A stretch of 64,000 nt of DNA from Ulota crispa. Its lineage: Eukaryota > Streptophyta > Bryopsida > Orthotrichales > Orthotrichaceae. How positions within the stretch are numbered: the stretch's first letter is position 1; every line of letters starts with the position of its first letter. Shown in pieces: positions 12,127-23,277 of the stretch. The stretch spans positions 3,250,789-3,314,788 of the forward strand of contig OY987242.1 in NCBI GenBank assembly GCA_963920765.1. The letters are read 5' to 3'. Below the pieces are notes generated by a model. The model was not told the origin of the DNA, made no database searches, and was given only the letters and a program-made list of their open reading frames with translations. The position numbers and the translations under genes are program-made.

Positions 12127-12358
12127 ATTCATTGATCTAAGAGTCCGTTGGCTGTTTTCCAATGAAATAAGATATATGTCTTCCAAAAATATACTCTTTT
12201 TAGATAGAAAATTCATTAACTTCTAAAATTTTGGATATAGTTCATTAACTAGGATTCAAGTGACCACTTGAATTCAAATTAAGGTGGCTATTTTGGATTC
12301 ATGTGAGGTACAAAATGGTACCCATTGTTTTCCCAAATTAATGAATAATAACACGTTT
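12127..12358. mobile_element. Degenerate MITE-F copy
   Basis: The left end AACGCCATATTCATTGATC pairs with a right end AATTAATGAATAATAACACG. The segment GGTACAAAATGGTACCCATTG before the right end is the subterminal sequence of other MITE-F copies. The body is strongly diverged. Confidence 0.5.
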
Positions 12359-12639
12359 GCAAACATATTCCAAAACAAGTCCTTTTTTGGCCAGATAAAC
12401 TTGAGATTTATTATTCAAAGTAGCAAAAAACACAAAATTGGAGTAAAGAACTAAAACAGTACAAATTGTGGTCAAATAAAGAATGTATAATACCAAAGAG
12501 AGTGCAAGTGGTATATTAGTGGATACTAGAATATTGGATAGATAGGCCCATAATAATAAAATCAAAGAAACTGAAATTTGAACAACTACTTGTGCTCTCC
12601 TTCCTTCTTTCCCTTTCCAAAATTCCAAATTTTTTCCAT
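12359..12639. other. Spacer between two MITE-F-like copies
   Basis: A 96-codon minus-strand ORF (12338-12628) is rich in hydrophobic residues, as expected of AT-rich DNA. It shows no family motif and overlaps a repeat, so I do not call a gene. Confidence 0.4.
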
Positions 12640-12898
12640 TAACACGATATTTGTTAATTTGGGAAAAAACTCCAATTTTGGGACTTTTGAATTTTTCATT
12701 TTAAAGAAATTTTAGGTGATTTAGAGTGAATATTATGATGATTTCTTCAAGACCTTACATCAATGATGAAATATCTTGAAGGAGTTATAAAAACCCCACT
12801 TTAAATTACCAAAATATTCTCACAAATGTAAAATTCAATATCCTTAGAATCCGTTTTGGGAAAGTATTTTTCCCAAATTAACAAGTATCATGTTCCAT
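12640..12898 (+). mobile_element. MITE-F copy, about 255 bp
   Basis: The left end AACACGATATTTGTTAATTTGGG and the right end CCCAAATTAACAAGTATCATGTT are inverted repeats. ATTTTGGGACTTTTG follows the left end, as in MITE-F4 and F6. Confidence 0.6.
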
Positions 12899-13521
12899 GC
12901 TCTTAGTTACAACATAAACTTCTTGACCATAAATCTACAACACCTATAGGCATAAGAAGAAAAACTCCAAGTGCTTGACGACATTCTTGAGGTCACATGA
13001 GGCTTAGGAGCATTGCCACTGCAAATGCAAGAACAAATGCAAATGCCACGGTTGAGGGAAGGGAGAATTTTTGAGCTCCACCGCATCCACGCCAAAGCCT
13101 TTCTAGATTTCTTGGGCAATACTACAAGCTCCTGTTCACGCTACTCTCTAGGTCTTTTGCATTCATGTTACAACTCACAGGAGGACTCAAATAGGTTGAG
13201 GCTCGTTCCTGCTTATTTCCTTTCCCAATGCTGGAAAGAAGAAACAACAAAGTAGCGTGAGTGTGTGGTGGAAGAGCTCTTGAAAGGATGGAGCGGGTAT
13301 GTGAAGTGGTCCACGTGATAGTCCATGAATTCTTTAGTTGCGTTTGATGTTGCAAAAATGCGGTAGAGATGCGTTAGAGATGCCCTTAGGAGATGTAAAA
13401 TTTTAGTTCAAATGGCCTCAAATTTGGATGATGCTCTAGATCTTGTGTAAAGAAATAGGCCATTGGTTGCTAGCAACCTTCAATGCTGAACCACAGGTTT
13501 ACTAGACTTATGTGATGCGTA
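12899..13521. other. GC-richer unassigned segment ending in a Harbinger-like terminus
   Basis: Overlapping short ORFs lie on both strands (13013-13255 plus, 12907-13119 and 13122-13355 minus), and none has a known motif. GTAGAGATGCGTTAGAGATGCCCTTA at 13364-13388 looks like one or two Hb-type right ends, but I could not find the left partner. A CACGTG sits at 13312. Confidence 0.4.
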
Positions 13522-15109
13522 CAGTGACAAACAAAACTGAGTACTATTTTCAAGAAGTGAACTTCAAAATACAATTACAAACAATTTACATGACATTTTT
13601 TAAAGCTATAAATTGTGTTCATAAGCAAATAGAGTTGTGAATATGTATGCAAAACCATAAATCAAATTAAAAACTATATAATTTCTTACAACCTATAATC
13701 TACAACTATCTACAAGTACTTAGTATTGTTCAACTTACTTCTTGAACTTCAATAATCCATCCTATAGCCTTTAGCAACCTATACAGCAGCAATTCTTTGC
13801 AGCATGCTTTCATGCAATGCCAAGCAATCCTCCTGACTAAAACCTGAGAAAAATATACTCACACGCTCCCAAAATTCTTCAATTCCTCTTGGAGGCGGAG
13901 AATACTTATTCAATTGCTGTTTCAAAAGAGCCCAAAAATGCTCTATGGGATTCAAGTCTAGAGATTGAGCATGCCATTGGAGAAGCTCAAATGGTTGCAA
14001 TTTAAACCATCCCTGCACCAACTTGCTTGTGTGTTTTGGATCATTATCCTGTTGAAATACTAAATTGCTTGGATCCATACTATAATGCCGAATTGTAAAC
14101 CACAAAAAGTTTTCTAAAATAAATTTGTACTTATGCTGATCCATGATACCTTCAATCCTCTATCAAACTTCAGGTCCAAATGCTATCATACAACCCCAAA
14201 TCATGACATGCCCGCCACCGTGTTTCACTATTTGACAAACATGCTGCAATTGAACATGTTCTCCATCTCTAATCCAACACCAGGATCTACCATCTGAATT
14301 GAACTTATTTATCTTCGTCTCATCACTGAAAATAACTTGTTTCCAATCATGAATTATCTAGTTTGCATAGCTTTGCAAATCTCAAACGTGCTAAAACGTG
14401 TCTCCGTGCCAAAAAGGGTTTCTTCTGTTGCACCCGTACAACCAAACCTTCTCCTCTCAAAACGCGTCTTACGGTAATGTCAAATACAACTTTACCTGTC
14501 TTGTTTCGAGATTGTTTCGCTGTCTTTGATGTAGTTCCAAGACGACTTTCAGTGAATAGGGTTGTGCAATGTTGCCTCTCTCTCTCTCGCATTAAGATGC
14601 TTTGGATGCCCTCCTTTTTGTTTCTCCATCTCTCCAGCAATCTCCTTTTGCAATTGAACCACCCACAATTGACTCATACCAACTGAAACAGCTACTTTCC
14701 ATGTCGACAAATTGCTTCAAAGTTGAGACAAAGCAACGTTTCTCTTCATCTCAATTACGGGAGCCATACTCAAACAATAGAAAACCCTCACAACCCTCAC
14801 AAAGCCCACAGACGTAGAGTCGCAACACACCAACAACCTCTCCAAAACAAGTGCAAACACTCACGGGAACAAATTCTAAAATGCGACAGACGATTTCGAA
14901 CAATACTGAGTGCAAAAACCCTAAGTGGTTCAAACCCTTTGTTCTAAAGCACTTTATCACTTTTCTACCTTTTATTTTCACACACATGAGTGGAACAAGT
15001 TGTTTTTACACTTCTATCATTCACTTTAACAATTCATGTTATCAAGGTGCCACATAACTCTAGTTAAAGTTGAGTTCTATGTTTGAGTACTCGGTTTTGT
15101 TCGTCACTG
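13522..15109 (-). mobile_element. Tc1-like DNA transposon, structurally complete
   Basis: The ends are CAGTGACAAACAAAACTGAG on the left and, inverted, CAGTGACGAACAAAACCGAG on the right. Each is flanked by TA (13520-13521 and 15110-15111), the canonical Tc1/mariner target. The length of 1588 bp is normal for Tc1. The TIRs continue with weaker identity for about 50 bp. The transposase relic lies on the minus strand between the ends. Because both ends and the TA duplication survive, it looks like a single insertion into the GC-richer DNA on either side. Confidence 0.9.
13749..14640 (-). pseudogene. Tc1 transposase (DD34E) pseudogene
   Basis: The product would cut and rejoin the element ends. 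The C-terminal part shows QQDNDPKHTSK, LLQW and DLNPIEHFWALLK. The Asp of QQD and the Glu of PIEH are separated by 34 residues, as in Tc1. Upstream in the same frame, FSDETK carries the first catalytic Asp, followed by the typical GGGHVMIWGC. The N-terminal piece (14347-14640) ends its helix-turn-helix region with VRRVLRGEGL. Lesions visible are a frame change near 14345, adjacent stops at 14160-14165 and a stop at 13779-13781 just before the usual KGY end. It is therefore dead. The first part of the N-terminal DNA-binding domain could not be identified upstream of 14640. Confidence 0.9.
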
Positions 15110-15111
15110 TA

Positions 15112-15495
15112 CGTAAGCGCACATAATTTTGGTACGACGATAAAAGCACAGATGTTCTCTACCATTTATCACACCAGATACAGTAGGGCACTAGGGCCCA
15201 TTCCACGCCCATTCCGCTTGTGCTGTACAAACTACAAAGTATCCATACAAGACGAAAAAACAAGAGAGAAAAGACGAGCACAGAAAAGAAGCCCTGGCAG
15301 AGAAAGAAAAAAGAAAAAGGAGGAATAAGATATACTGGAACTGGCTAGCAATTTAGGACAAGACCCAGTAAGCTTATTCACTGCGGAACCACGACATCGC
15401 GGCACTCACTCAATATCAATGATGATGATGATGCTGGTGCAACGAACTGGAATGATACACATCCCCCATAGCCAGTGCTTTTTTTAATGCTTTGG
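15112..15495. other. GC-richer unassigned segment
   Basis: An 81-codon plus-strand ORF (15083-15328) starts inside the Tc1 TIR and ends in a Lys/Arg/Glu-rich stretch. It has no recognisable domain and I do not call it. A short GAT microsatellite lies at 15419-15433. Confidence 0.4.
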
Positions 15496-15790
15496 CCAAG
15501 GTAGAGCGACTAGCACCCTACAAAGCGCGGAGGTAAGCCAAAATTGGATATCGGACGGATATCGGACGGAATGAATGATGTGTGCACGTTCATCCAACAC
15601 ATTTACTAATATAAGCTACTTTCATCCAAAAGTTGGCAAATTGTATGTTTGCTGAAAGAGACATTTGGCAGTTTCATTCACTTTTTTAACCTAATTTTTT
15701 AATGTAGTGATAGCTACAAGGATTTCAAGGTAAGATTTAGGCAAAAATTTGCCACTAAAAAGAACGCTGCCATAGCTTGAAAAGCATGCA
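15496..15790 (+). repeat. Repeat Y, copy 1
   Basis: The text from GGTAGAGCGACTAGCACCC to GGTAAGATTTAGGCAAAAATTT aligns in order with 20750-21010. Shared words include AATATAAGCTACTTTCAT, GTGATAGCTA/GTATTGATAGCC and TTTCACTT-like text. The repeated ATATCGGACGG at 15548 and 15559 is a local direct repeat of this copy. Confidence 0.65.
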
Positions 15791-15917
15791 CATGATGGCA
15801 GGATAGAAGTGCAGGATCCTAGTGGAGAGATGGCAACCACGGAGGGGATCAATAGGGCCGGTTTCCATTGGGGGCTAGAGGGGTACAGGCCTGGACCTCT
15901 AGCTCTGTAAAAGTTGA

Positions 15918-17578
15918 CCAATGGGTGATGGCACGATTAGGGTACCCCTAAAAGAGCCTACCGGACCTCCAGACATGACTCTTACTTCACTTGCACTAGT
16001 GAGTCCGGATTATTTTTGTTTAGGAAAAAATTCAAACTTGCAAGTAATGAAACATTTTTCTTAAGCTTTCCTTACGTTAACCCCTAAAGGCCCAAATAGT
16101 TTTCCCTAGTGAAAGTCATTGTTAACTACCACTTTGGGGGGAATGAGTAGAAAAGTAGGAAATAAAGTTTGTTTTGCAAATCCAACCATAGGATCTTGCC
16201 TTAGACTAGGAGAGGTACTTGTGGGAAAAAACCAAGTGATTCTAGATGGAGAGGAGGGAAATATTTACATCTAAAGTGAAAAAAAAGGTTTCTTTTTGTG
16301 TTGTCCAGAAAATTTCAAAAGCCTATGTCCACATTTACATGAAAAAAATTGCTCTACACAAAGTTGAAGTTTATTTTTCCCATGTAGAAGACCAAGTTAG
16401 GTATGTGTGGGAGAATTTTCAAATCAATTGGAACTATACAACACATGAGGGAAAATAGTAAGTAAAAAGAAGTAGAGAATGAGTCAAATCACTAAATTGT
16501 TAAGAATTTAGTTATTAAAATGAAAAAATGAAAATCCCAATGGTGATAATGTTGTGATAACAATCTACTTCCCTAGGTTTAGATTTTTTCCAAAATATTA
16601 AAAATTGTGAAAAACAAAGGACTTCAAAGTTTATTTTAGAGTAGAGAATCCATACAAACTAAAACATCTCATAACTTTCATCTCATCAATTGAAGTTGAA
16701 TGATTAAAAGCTTCCCACATATGAAAAAATCTAAAGAACCAGTTTCAGATTTCCATTTTTAGAAAATACAAATTTTTAAGAAGTTTTTGGGCTGCTTGGA
16801 TTGCCCTCCCTCCCCTAGGGAGCAAAAATTCTTGCATAACTTCTTTGTCAAATGTCAAAATGACAAAAAAATTAGATTCTTGAGTAGGTCTTGGAATTCC
16901 TTGCCTTCAATAAAAGTTTTAAAAAATCATAAAAACTAGATTAGCTATAGGTACATGCCCAAAATCTCAATTGTCCCCCCAGGGGACAATTGGGCCTTTA
17001 GGGGTTAAGACATTCATATAGAAAGTGTTCCTTTCATCCAAAGGACTTTCTTGATTTTTTTCACTATAATTTTTGACCATATGTGCACCTAGAAACAAGT
17101 ATATGTGCACGCTTTTGCCACTTTAAAAAAATTACAAATTTTTAATATTCTTTATTGGACGTGGAAAAACCTGCATGAAACTGTCCCTAAAGAATTCATA
17201 ACAACTAATTTTAATAATATATGGACTAATACACCTTAAATTCATGGACCATAAAAGCTTGCACAACTATAAATGCATTAAAACCTGACTCCTACTAACC
17301 AAATTTGTAGTCCGGATGAGTCTTTTACTTCATTTTTATGAAATGAGACAATTCCCAAACTTCTCACAAAATTGCTCATCTGGACATGATAACATTCATC
17401 TTTTGAAAAAGTGTCTTTTTTTCTACTAATCTACAAGTATAAGCAACTTCTTATAAAAAATTTAAGGGCATAGCACTATCTAGTAATACGTAATAAATAG
17501 AAGAAGTATCATGGGTATGGCCAAATCGGAGTTAAGCACTCCTTTTTGGGTATCCTAATTGTGCCATTATCCCAATAG
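15918..17578. mobile_element. Element Z: inverted-repeat element split by a TTAA-A2 insertion
   Basis: The left arm CCAATGGGTGATGGCACGAT continuing TAGGGTACCCCTAAAAGAG is matched, inverted, by CTCCTTTTTGGGTATCC then TAATTGTGCCATTATCCC at 17539-17578. Without the 932-bp TTAA-A2 insert, about 730 bp remain. Inside the right half, 17009-17538 shows no gene. The outer ends could lie slightly beyond my limits, and no target duplication was found. Confidence 0.5.
16077..17008 (+). mobile_element. TTAA-A2 element (variant interior)
   Basis: It starts TTAACCCCTAAAGGCCCAAA and ends GGCCTTTAGGGGTTAA, 932 bp. The two outer thirds are TTAA-A. The middle (about 16430-16660) is replaced by AGTAAAAAGAAGTAGAGAATG...TTAAGAATTTAG...GGACTTCAAAGTTTATTTTAG. 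The same middle occurs at 56213-57135 (inverted), 59690-60606 and in part of 43156-43764. It thus defines a subfamily, not a local change. Confidence 0.85.
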
Positions 17579-18268
17579 ACATGGAGCACATGGACCCTTT
17601 ACAAGAGGTTACTTTTTAAACTACACATGGTTTGGAGATTCTAGAGTCTTTTCTTTCCTCTGCCCATGGTAAGTTTGAACGGATAGTCCAGCTTCGGTTG
17701 CCAATGAACTGGAGGGGTCGGGCATGGACATCTAACTTCCGATTTTGCAAAAGTCAAACTGCATCCCTGGAGAACCTAGACCCAAAAAGTAGAGGTTGCT
17801 TTCCAAACTCTATACGTTGTGAAAATTACAGAATTTTTCTCCGTTCTGCTAGTGGTCAACCTGGATGGGGCTCAGGTTCTGATTACCCATGGCAAAGTAC
17901 CCTTCATCCTCGCAGGCTCGCAGAGTCGCACCACCAAGTTGAGCAACTACGGAGCCAAACCTGCGGTGCTTTTCCGTAGGACAAGGGGGAGAATGCACAG
18001 TTATAATTCACAGAATAATATACTTTGATGAGCCTGAACATTCCTCTTACTAATAAACTTAAACTTAGGATTAACAACCCGAAATGGATGCCTTGTACCT
18101 TCTTCCTATTTCTTCCCGGATGTTCCTTTCACACCAGCTCGGTGCCATACTTGGGGGAACTATTCTATTTTTCTCTTGCCTGGAAGGCTCTGTCCGTAGA
18201 GTTCTGACGCCCTGGCACAGATGGGAAGTTAGGAACACACTCAGATGCTGAAACAAACTAAGTTAAGA
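17579..18268. other. GC-richer unassigned segment with overlapping ORFs
   Basis: Plus-strand ORFs of 115 codons (17632-17979) and 69 codons (17819-18028) overlap in different frames. Neither has a domain I recognise, and neither has an initiation context or splice pattern that I could support. The composition is distinctly richer in GC than the flanking TTAA elements, so it may be unique host DNA. Confidence 0.35.
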
Positions 18269-18997
18269 TTAACCCCTAAAGGATCAAGCCCCCTTTTTGG
18301 GGACAAATGGGCTTTTGGGCACATACATGTGGTTAAACTACTTTGCGTGATTTTTTGAAAATTTTATGGAAGATGGGGAATTCAAAGATTTACCAAGGCA
18401 TTTCATTTTTTCTTCATTTTAATGTTTATTGAAGAAGTTAAAAATGAATTTGTGGAAATTGGGCAAAATGGAGCAGCCCAAAAACTTTTTCAAAATTTGT
18501 ATTTGAAAAAAATAAAAACTTGAAATAAGTTCTTTAGACTTATATATACATAGGGAGCTTTGAATCATTCAATTTTGATTGATGAGATGAAAGTTATGAG
18601 AAGTTATTGTTTGCAAGTAGGTGTGGTTTTGCTCTTGAAACCACACCTACTTGCAAACAATAATTTCTCATAACTTTCATCTCATCAATCAAAATTGAAT
18701 GATTCAAAGCTCCCTATGTATATATAAGTCTAAAGAACTTATTTCATGTTTTTATTTTTTTTAAATACAAATTTTGAAGAAGTTTTTGGGCTGCCCCATT
18801 TTGCCCAATTTCCAAAAATTCATTTTTAACTTGTTCAATAAACGTCAAAAGGAAGAAAACATTAGATGCCCACATAGATATTTGAATTCCACACCTTCAA
18901 TAAAAGTTTCAAAAAAATACAAAAAGTAGATTAGCCATAGGTACATGCTTGAAATCCAATTGTCCCCTGAGGGGACAATTGGTCCTTTAGGGATTAA
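18269..18997. mobile_element. TTAA-FB1: inverted duplication of the TTAA-A right half
   Basis: Both ends are TTAA-A right ends (TTAACCCCTAAAGGATCAAG; GGTCCTTTAGGGATTAA). The element is a 729-bp foldback. Arms of about 360 bp run to a loop of roughly 10 nt near 18630-18639, between GGTGTGGTTT and AAACCACACC. The innermost 120 bp or so of the arms match almost perfectly, while the outer part is clearly diverged. A transcript would form a long hairpin. It shares TTAA 18994-18997 with TTAA-D1. Confidence 0.9.
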
Positions 18998-19240
18998 TCC
19001 CTAAGCGCCCAACATAATTTAGCTCAAACCCAAACCCTTTGGAATTCATTCTGGTCAAACTTTCACCTTAAAGAGATTCACATAAATTGATTGTATCAAT
19101 TAGTAGGGAACATATGCTTGGAACTCCACGGAAAGGGACATGTCATTACACCGTACCATTGACAAGATTATAATGGTTAAATCTTGAAATTTTCAAAACC
19201 AAGAGGCCATATTTTGGCCCCTTGGGCACTCAGGGGCTAA
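18994..19240 (+). mobile_element. TTAA-D1: 247-bp piggyBac-like MITE
   Basis: It starts TTAATCCCTAAGCGCCCAAC and ends CTTGGGCACTCAGGGGCTAA. The final TTAA is decayed to CTAA. Terminal bases (CCTAAGCGCCCA) resemble TTAA-G and TTAA-D2, but the interior matches neither. It directly abuts TTAA-FB1 through the shared TTAA. Confidence 0.75.
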
Positions 19241-19512
19241 GGTAATTGGCTCAAAAACCGACCATGGGCTCATTCCCCTTTTTCATGGTTTTTTGTGGAT
19301 GGGAGGACTTTTAATTCACTTTTAAAACAAAGAGAAATAGATGCGGAATGTAACACAAGTTGTTTCAAATTTTGTGAAGCATTTTTGAATTACTTATGAA
19401 TTTTCAAAGTGTATGTGTCATAGGTCTCTATTTAGGACCGTAGACCAAGAACCGTTCACTTGTAAGTTGTGAAGAGATTTGAGAAAACAAGGAAAATGAT
19501 TGGCTCTTGCAA

Positions 19513-20464
19513 TTAACCCCTAAAAGCCCAAGCTCTTTTTTTTGAAAATCACTGAAAATTGCCACTTTTGGGGGAATGAGTAGAAAGGTAGGATAAAAGT
19601 TTTTTGGAAATTCAACCGTAAGATCTTGCCCTAGACTATGGGAGGTACTTATGGGAAAAATTCCAGCTCATTCTAGAGGTAGAGGAGTGAGATATTGACA
19701 TTTGAAGTGAAAAAAAAAGTTTTTTCCGTGTTGCCTAAAAATTTCAAAAGCCTTTTACGGCTCCTAAATCAAAAAAATTGTTCAATGTAAAGTTGAGGTT
19801 TATTTTTCCATATAGAAGACAAAGTTAGGTAAATGTGGGAGAATTTTCAAATGAACCGGAGGTGTAGATCATACTTTGTAAAATCTTGCAATGCCATAAT
19901 GCCATGAAATTTGCATATATACTAGGCATATTTGGAGAATTTATGTAAAATTGAGAAATCTGAATTACTTTGATCCAAATGGTGAAAACCAAGGAATCTT
20001 AGTCTACTACAATTTGGAAAAAAAAGTCAAAACAAGAAATACACAAAGAGCTCAAAAAAGGAAAGCAACAAATTCTACAAGGGGCAAAAAGAATGAAGGT
20101 TTGGGAGTTCCATACCTATTAGCAAACTAAAACTTCTTATAACTTTCATCTCATCAATCAAAATTGAATGATTTAAAGATTCTCACACTTTTATAAATCT
20201 AAAGAACCAATTTCAGATTTATTTTAAAAAAAAATGCAAGTTTGATTTTTTTTCTTGGCTGCCCGCTCTCCCCCTTTTTCAAAAATTCATGCACAACTTC
20301 TTCAATAAATGTCAAAATGAAGAAAAAATTAGATGCCCACGTAGATCTTTGAGTTCCCCTCCTTGAATTAAAGTTTCAAAAAATCACAAAAAGTAAATTT
20401 GCAGTAGGTACATGCCCGAAATCCACTTGTCCCTCGAGGGGACAATTGATCCTCCAGGGGTTAA
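19513..20464 (+). mobile_element. TTAA-A element, full length
   Basis: It starts TTAACCCCTAAAAGCCCAAG and ends GATCCTCCAGGGGTTAA, 952 bp. It has all internal landmarks of the family, including the GTCCCTCGAGGGGAC hairpin before the right end. Non-coding. Confidence 0.9.
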
Positions 20465-21436
20465 AAACAACTTTTTTTTCATGCATTCAATGATTGTAAG
20501 AGGACACTTTAAGAACCACCTCATGTTTATTTCTCTGTTATTTTCATGGGCGGTTCAAAATGACCAAACGGTTTTAGAAATGACTACCTTATCACCTTAG
20601 AAATCCGACCATTAATTTACAACGATCCTAGAAAGATAGCTTGAAAAATAAATAGCATCCTTTTTAGAAGTTGCTCCCAATTGCCGTGGAAAGTGCGTGC
20701 TCGCCCTCCATTGAGCGGGCCCTCTAGAGTACAATTTTTTCTTTAGTTTTTATCACGGTAGATTAACTGGCACCCCAAAATGCGGGCAGGTTAGGAAAAT
20801 CTGGCTAAAGTTGGAAATAATGAATGAGCTATGGAGGTTCATTCAAAAAACTATTAATATAAGCTACTTTCATTCAAAATATGATAAATTGGGATTCTAG
20901 TGAAAGAGGGATTTGACAATTTTATCCACTTTTTCACCCAAATTTCTTAGTGTATTGATAGCCATTTGACTTTTGAGGTAAGATTGAGATAAAATTTCAC
21001 TAGAAAAAGAAGCCTTGCTCCAGAACTTCCCCGCATTCAAAACATTTTGCTAATAAATTTTCCCTCGTAGCAATAAAAGTCCTTTGCCCATGGTTGTCAT
21101 ACTGGACAAATTGCCTATCTACCTAGCCTTTTAAATCCTGGCAAATGTTGCCAAAATCTTAATTTTGATTGGCTACCACTACACTTGAATAATTGGGTCA
21201 AAAGGTGGATGAAATTGCCAAATTTTGTCCCCAAGCTAACACCAAGGTTTGTCAAAATTTGGATGAAAGATACTAAAACTAGTAGATTTTGTGGACAGAT
21301 CTTCACACTTCATTAAGTCTATCCATTTCTATTCAAATTTTTCTTACTTGCTTACGTTTATAGGTGCCTGTTGCGTTACCAACAAAAAGACCATTTTAAA
21401 GTTGATTCTACCACATACGCCTTGTCTGTCTAATCA
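20465..21436. repeat. Repeat Y, copy 2, with inverted arms
   Basis: From about 20750 to 21010 the sequence follows repeat Y copy 1. Further right, 21245-21305 (TTTGTCAAAATTTGGATGAAAG...) is the inverted counterpart of 20850-20895 (TAATATAAGCTACTTTCATTC). The whole 20840-21305 thus looks like a foldback element of about 0.45 kb. The flanks 20465-20749 and 21306-21436 show nothing recognisable. A third partial arm may lie near 25200. Confidence 0.5.
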
Positions 21437-22115
21437 CTATTTTGTGAGCATGGGTCCGTGAGTAGTGAGTTGTGAGCAGAATATCTTTATCAAAATAATA
21501 TATTCCACCTAAAATTGTGTATATAGGTGATAGGACCTTTTGGTTGTGCGTTTTAAGTTATCATCTTTTGTAAATCTTGCTGTTTTTGTTTTTTTTCAGT
21601 GGGGGAAATTACAAATAAGGGCATGAAAAAGTAAAATATTACACATAGGGGCGCAGTTTCAAAATAATTACAAATAGGGGCACAATTTCAAAAAATTTAT
21701 AATTTTCTATAAATTTTTTCTGGTTTGGACATTGACTGACTTACACACATCACATTAAATGTTACCAAATTTCCAAAAAACCCATAGGTCTCTCAAAATA
21801 AAACCTAAATACAGAAGTTTTAGTGAAAGAGATGGCATTTTGAAAACTTTTAGATTTCTTGGAAGTTAGCTAACATTTAACGAGATATATTTACATCAAT
21901 CAATATCCAAACCAAAAAAATTTACAAAAAAGAACAATTTATGTTTGAAATCGTGCCCCTATTTGTAATTATTTTGAAAATGCGCCCTACGTGTAATATT
22001 TTACATTTTCATGCCCCTATTTGTAATTTCCCCTTGATTTTGAGTTGAGAATTGGATCCCATCCACAAAATCCTAATTACCGCTCATGGTTCGCTATTTT
22101 ACGCTCACAAAATAG
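21437..22115. mobile_element. Element AA1 with a nested foldback
   Basis: The left end CTATTTTGTGAGC and the right end GCTCACAAAATAG are perfect 13-bp inverted repeats. The right side before the end (TTTTGAGTTGAGAA...CCACAAAATCC) is shared with element AA2 (39011-40117). A foldback at 21601-22033 sits inside. No coding sequence. Confidence 0.6.
21601..22033. mobile_element. Foldback element with GGGGGAAATTAC ends
   Basis: Arms of about 100 bp: GGGGGAAATTACAAATAAGGG on the left, CCCCTATTTGTAATTTCCCC on the right. Within each arm the motif TTACAAATAGGGGC is repeated with a period of about 35-40 bp (ATTACACATAGGGGCGC, ATTACAAATAGGGGCAC). The central 200 bp are AT-rich and non-coding. Confidence 0.75.
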
Positions 22116-22261
22116 CCATTGTCCGTAAAAACTCAAAAGTCCCAAAATCTAGTTTTTCTCTAATTAATGAATAATTATTGTGTTAAAATGATTTTATTTC
22201 TTCTAGACAAGCTTCTAGAACTACTTCAAAATTGATCAATGGTATTACCACTATTACATGC

Positions 22262-22334
22262 TTAACCCCTAAAGGCCCAAGTCCATAAAGTCACTAAAAA
22301 TGCCATGTTTAGGGGAATGAGTAGAAAGGTAGGA

Positions 22335-22396
<62 letters not shown>

Positions 22397-23217
22397 AACC
22401 ATAGGATCTTGCTCCAGATTATGGGAGATACTTGTGGAAAAAAAATCAGCTCATTTCATATGGAGAGGATTGGGATATTGACATCTGAAGTGATAAAGAA
22501 AGTTTTTCCTTCTTGCCCAAAAACTTCAAAAGCCTTTACCACTCTTATAGCAAAATAATTGTGCGACACAAAGTTGAGGTTTAATTTTTCCATGTAGAAG
22601 ACCAAGTTAGGTATGTGTAAGAGGATTTTCAAATAAATTGAAGGTATTCAACACACTTCAAAAAATCTTTGAATGCTGGAAGGTCATGAAATTTGCAAAT
22701 ATACTAGGCAAAAATGGAGACTTTATGTAAAATTCAAAATTTGAATCATGCAAATCCAAATAGAAAAAATCAAGGAATCTTAACTTACTCCAACTTGGAG
22801 AAAAAGTAAACTAAAAAACAAATACACAAACCACTCATAAAAAATAAAGTACCAAAATCTATAAGGGGCAAAAGGAATGAAAGGTTGGGAGTCCCCAAGA
22901 CAGGCTTCTCCCACTGTACTCCCCTTTGCACAAGTGTCCACTCCTTGTGCCCATAAGAGTTGACCCTCTTTGGAGTCAACACCCACTTACAAAGGAGAAA
23001 CCCTACCCAAACTGCCCTCTTCCCTTAGTTTTGAAAAATCTTATATAACTTCTTCGTCAAAATGAAGAAAGAATTTCTTAGATACCCATGTAGATCTTGG
23101 AATTACCCATCTTCAAAAAAAAAAAAATCAGAAAATTGTGCAAATTAGTTTAGCTATAGGTGCATGCCCAAAACCCCACTTAGCCCCCTAGGAGCTACTT
23201 GGGCTTTTAGGGGTTAA
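22262..23217 (+). mobile_element. TTAA-A element with an internal (TA)n tract
   Basis: It starts TTAACCCCTAAAGGCCCAAG and ends GGGCTTTTAGGGGTTAA, 956 bp. After GAGTAGAAAGGTAGGAA the usual A-run is replaced by a (TA)n tract. Around 22890-22990 a GC-richer stretch (CTTCTCCCACTGTACTCCCC) replaces the usual CTAAAACTTCTCATAAC block. Confidence 0.85.
22338..22394. repeat. (TA)n microsatellite
   Basis: About 28 TA units lie within the TTAA-A copy, at the position where sister copies have a poly-A run. Confidence 0.95.
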
Positions 23218-23277
23218 TTACAAAAAAGAGTGTACAGGAGTTCAGAGAGAGCCTCCATAAGCACAAAAAGCCTATAT

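Noticed and set aside
14363-14686. 107-codon plus-strand ORF inside the Tc1 element
   Set aside because: It is antisense to the transposase N-terminal part and has no independent support.
17507-17578. Resemblance to the 3' half of 5S rRNA (GGAGTTAAGCACTCC, GGGTATCC)
   Set aside because: The expected flanking 5S helices are absent, and the segment is explained better as the right arm of inverted-repeat element Z, whose mirror is at 15918.
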